From NCBI GenBank assembly GCA_028706695.1, contig JAQTVU010000209.1, positions 1 to 5,436 on the forward strand: a stretch of DNA of 5,436 bases. Direction: 5' to 3'. Position 1 is the first letter of the stretch; every line of letters begins with the position of its first letter. Below are positions 5,305-5,436 of this stretch, one piece after another. This stretch comes from Mycobacterium sp. (GTDB lineage Bacteria > Actinomycetota > Actinomycetes > Mycobacteriales > Mycobacteriaceae). Both the position numbers and the translations under genes were made by a program. Under the pieces are notes generated by a model. That model saw only the letters and a program-made list of their open reading frames with translations, did not search any database and had not been told where the DNA came from.

Positions 5305-5436
5305 ATGCTTAACGCGGGAAGCGCCACAATCGGGTACCTCAATGCCGTGTCACGGGGATCGATCGACCCGGCGCGCATCCCTGGAATGCGCTCGTTGGTG
5401 CGGTACGCTTCCCGCGCCATCTCATATGTCACATGT
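5305..5436 (+). CDS. possible 5' end of an unidentified + strand gene (runs off the window)
   Basis: From ATG 5305 the frame is open for 44 codons to the window end, reading MLNAGSATIGYLNAVSRGSI onward; GTG 5347 is a second possible start. About three quarters of its codons end in G or C, better than the overlapping minus-strand frame (stop at 5235-5237, open to the right edge), which uses rarer codons such as TTA and ATA. I recognise no family, and no Shine-Dalgarno precedes either start. The same bases hold several inverted repeats, so the frame may be accidental. In M. tuberculosis the next gene after Rv2258c is the forward-strand mscR (recalled), but this sequence does not resemble its start. 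Confidence 0.22.
   Translation, partial: MLNAGSATIGYLNAVSRGSIDPARIPGMRSLVRYASRAISYVTC
5313..5416. repeat. 11-bp perfect inverted repeat enclosing smaller dyads
   Basis: CGCGGGAAGCG (5313-5323) is exactly inverted at 5406-5416, 82 bp apart. Inside lie CCGTG-T-CACGG (5345-5355), the palindrome GATCGATC (5357-5364) and GCGCAT with a 7-base spacer to ATGCGC (5373-5391). No target-site duplication flanks the outer arms. It could be a regulator-binding region, a structured RNA or a tiny terminal-inverted-repeat element; chance is not excluded in such GC-rich DNA. Confidence 0.8.

Noticed and set aside
5304..5309. TATGCT as a forward -10 element
   Set aside because: It fits TANNNT but has no plausible -35 and no supported start with a ribosome binding site downstream.
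5235..5432. Minus-strand frame entering from the right edge as a partial gene
   Set aside because: Codon choice is poorer than on the opposite strand, no motif is visible, and part of its sequence reflects local inverted repeats; too weak to annotate.
1..5436. CRISPR arrays, tRNA or rRNA genes, riboswitches, replication origin
   Set aside because: No regularly spaced repeats of CRISPR type, no cloverleaf or rRNA-like sequence and no recognisable riboswitch core were seen on either strand.

Overview
The window is GC-rich with strong G/C preference at third codon positions. The recognisable proteins match, from memory, the Mycobacterium tuberculosis Rv2251-Rv2252 and Rv2256c-Rv2257c-Rv2258c neighbourhood, so this is very probably a chromosomal segment of a Mycobacterium species other than the M. 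tuberculosis complex. No search could be run; ortholog names come from recalled sequence similarity and gene order.

Left third (1-2034, + strand): the C-terminal part of an FAD-linked oxidase of the alkyl-DHAP-synthase type (Rv2251-like), cut by the window start. It overlaps by GTGA with a complete diacylglycerol/lipid kinase (Rv2252-like). The two are probably translationally coupled and work on related lipid intermediates.

Middle (2021-2903): the kinase gene meets a DUF3145 gene (Rv2256c-like, - strand) tail to tail with only 6 bp between stop codons. Both stops lie in a 10-bp tandem repeat that carries a stop codon in all six frames. Rv2253-Rv2255c, which I recall lying here in M. tuberculosis, are absent. 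Upstream of the DUF3145 gene is a 350-bp gap holding its ribosome binding site, an AT-rich stretch probably containing its promoter, and a probable insertion-sequence remnant (spaced terminal-type repeats plus the first codons of a transposase-like frame).

Right part (2904-4806, - strand): a two-gene unit. A winged-helix SAM-dependent methyltransferase (Rv2258c-like) is followed after 13 bp by a cytoplasmic serine beta-lactamase/esterase-like protein (Rv2257c-like).

Right edge (4984-5436): a 79-residue hypothetical protein on the - strand, then about 200 bp of uncertain content with a dense set of inverted repeats (an 11-bp perfect pair 82 bp apart, with smaller dyads inside). Weakly supported open frames leave the window on both strands here.

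Most of the window is ordinary conserved mycobacterial chromosome. I see no convincing previously undescribed multi-gene system. The parts most worth a second look are the six-frame stop repeat, the IS remnant and the nested dyads at the right edge.
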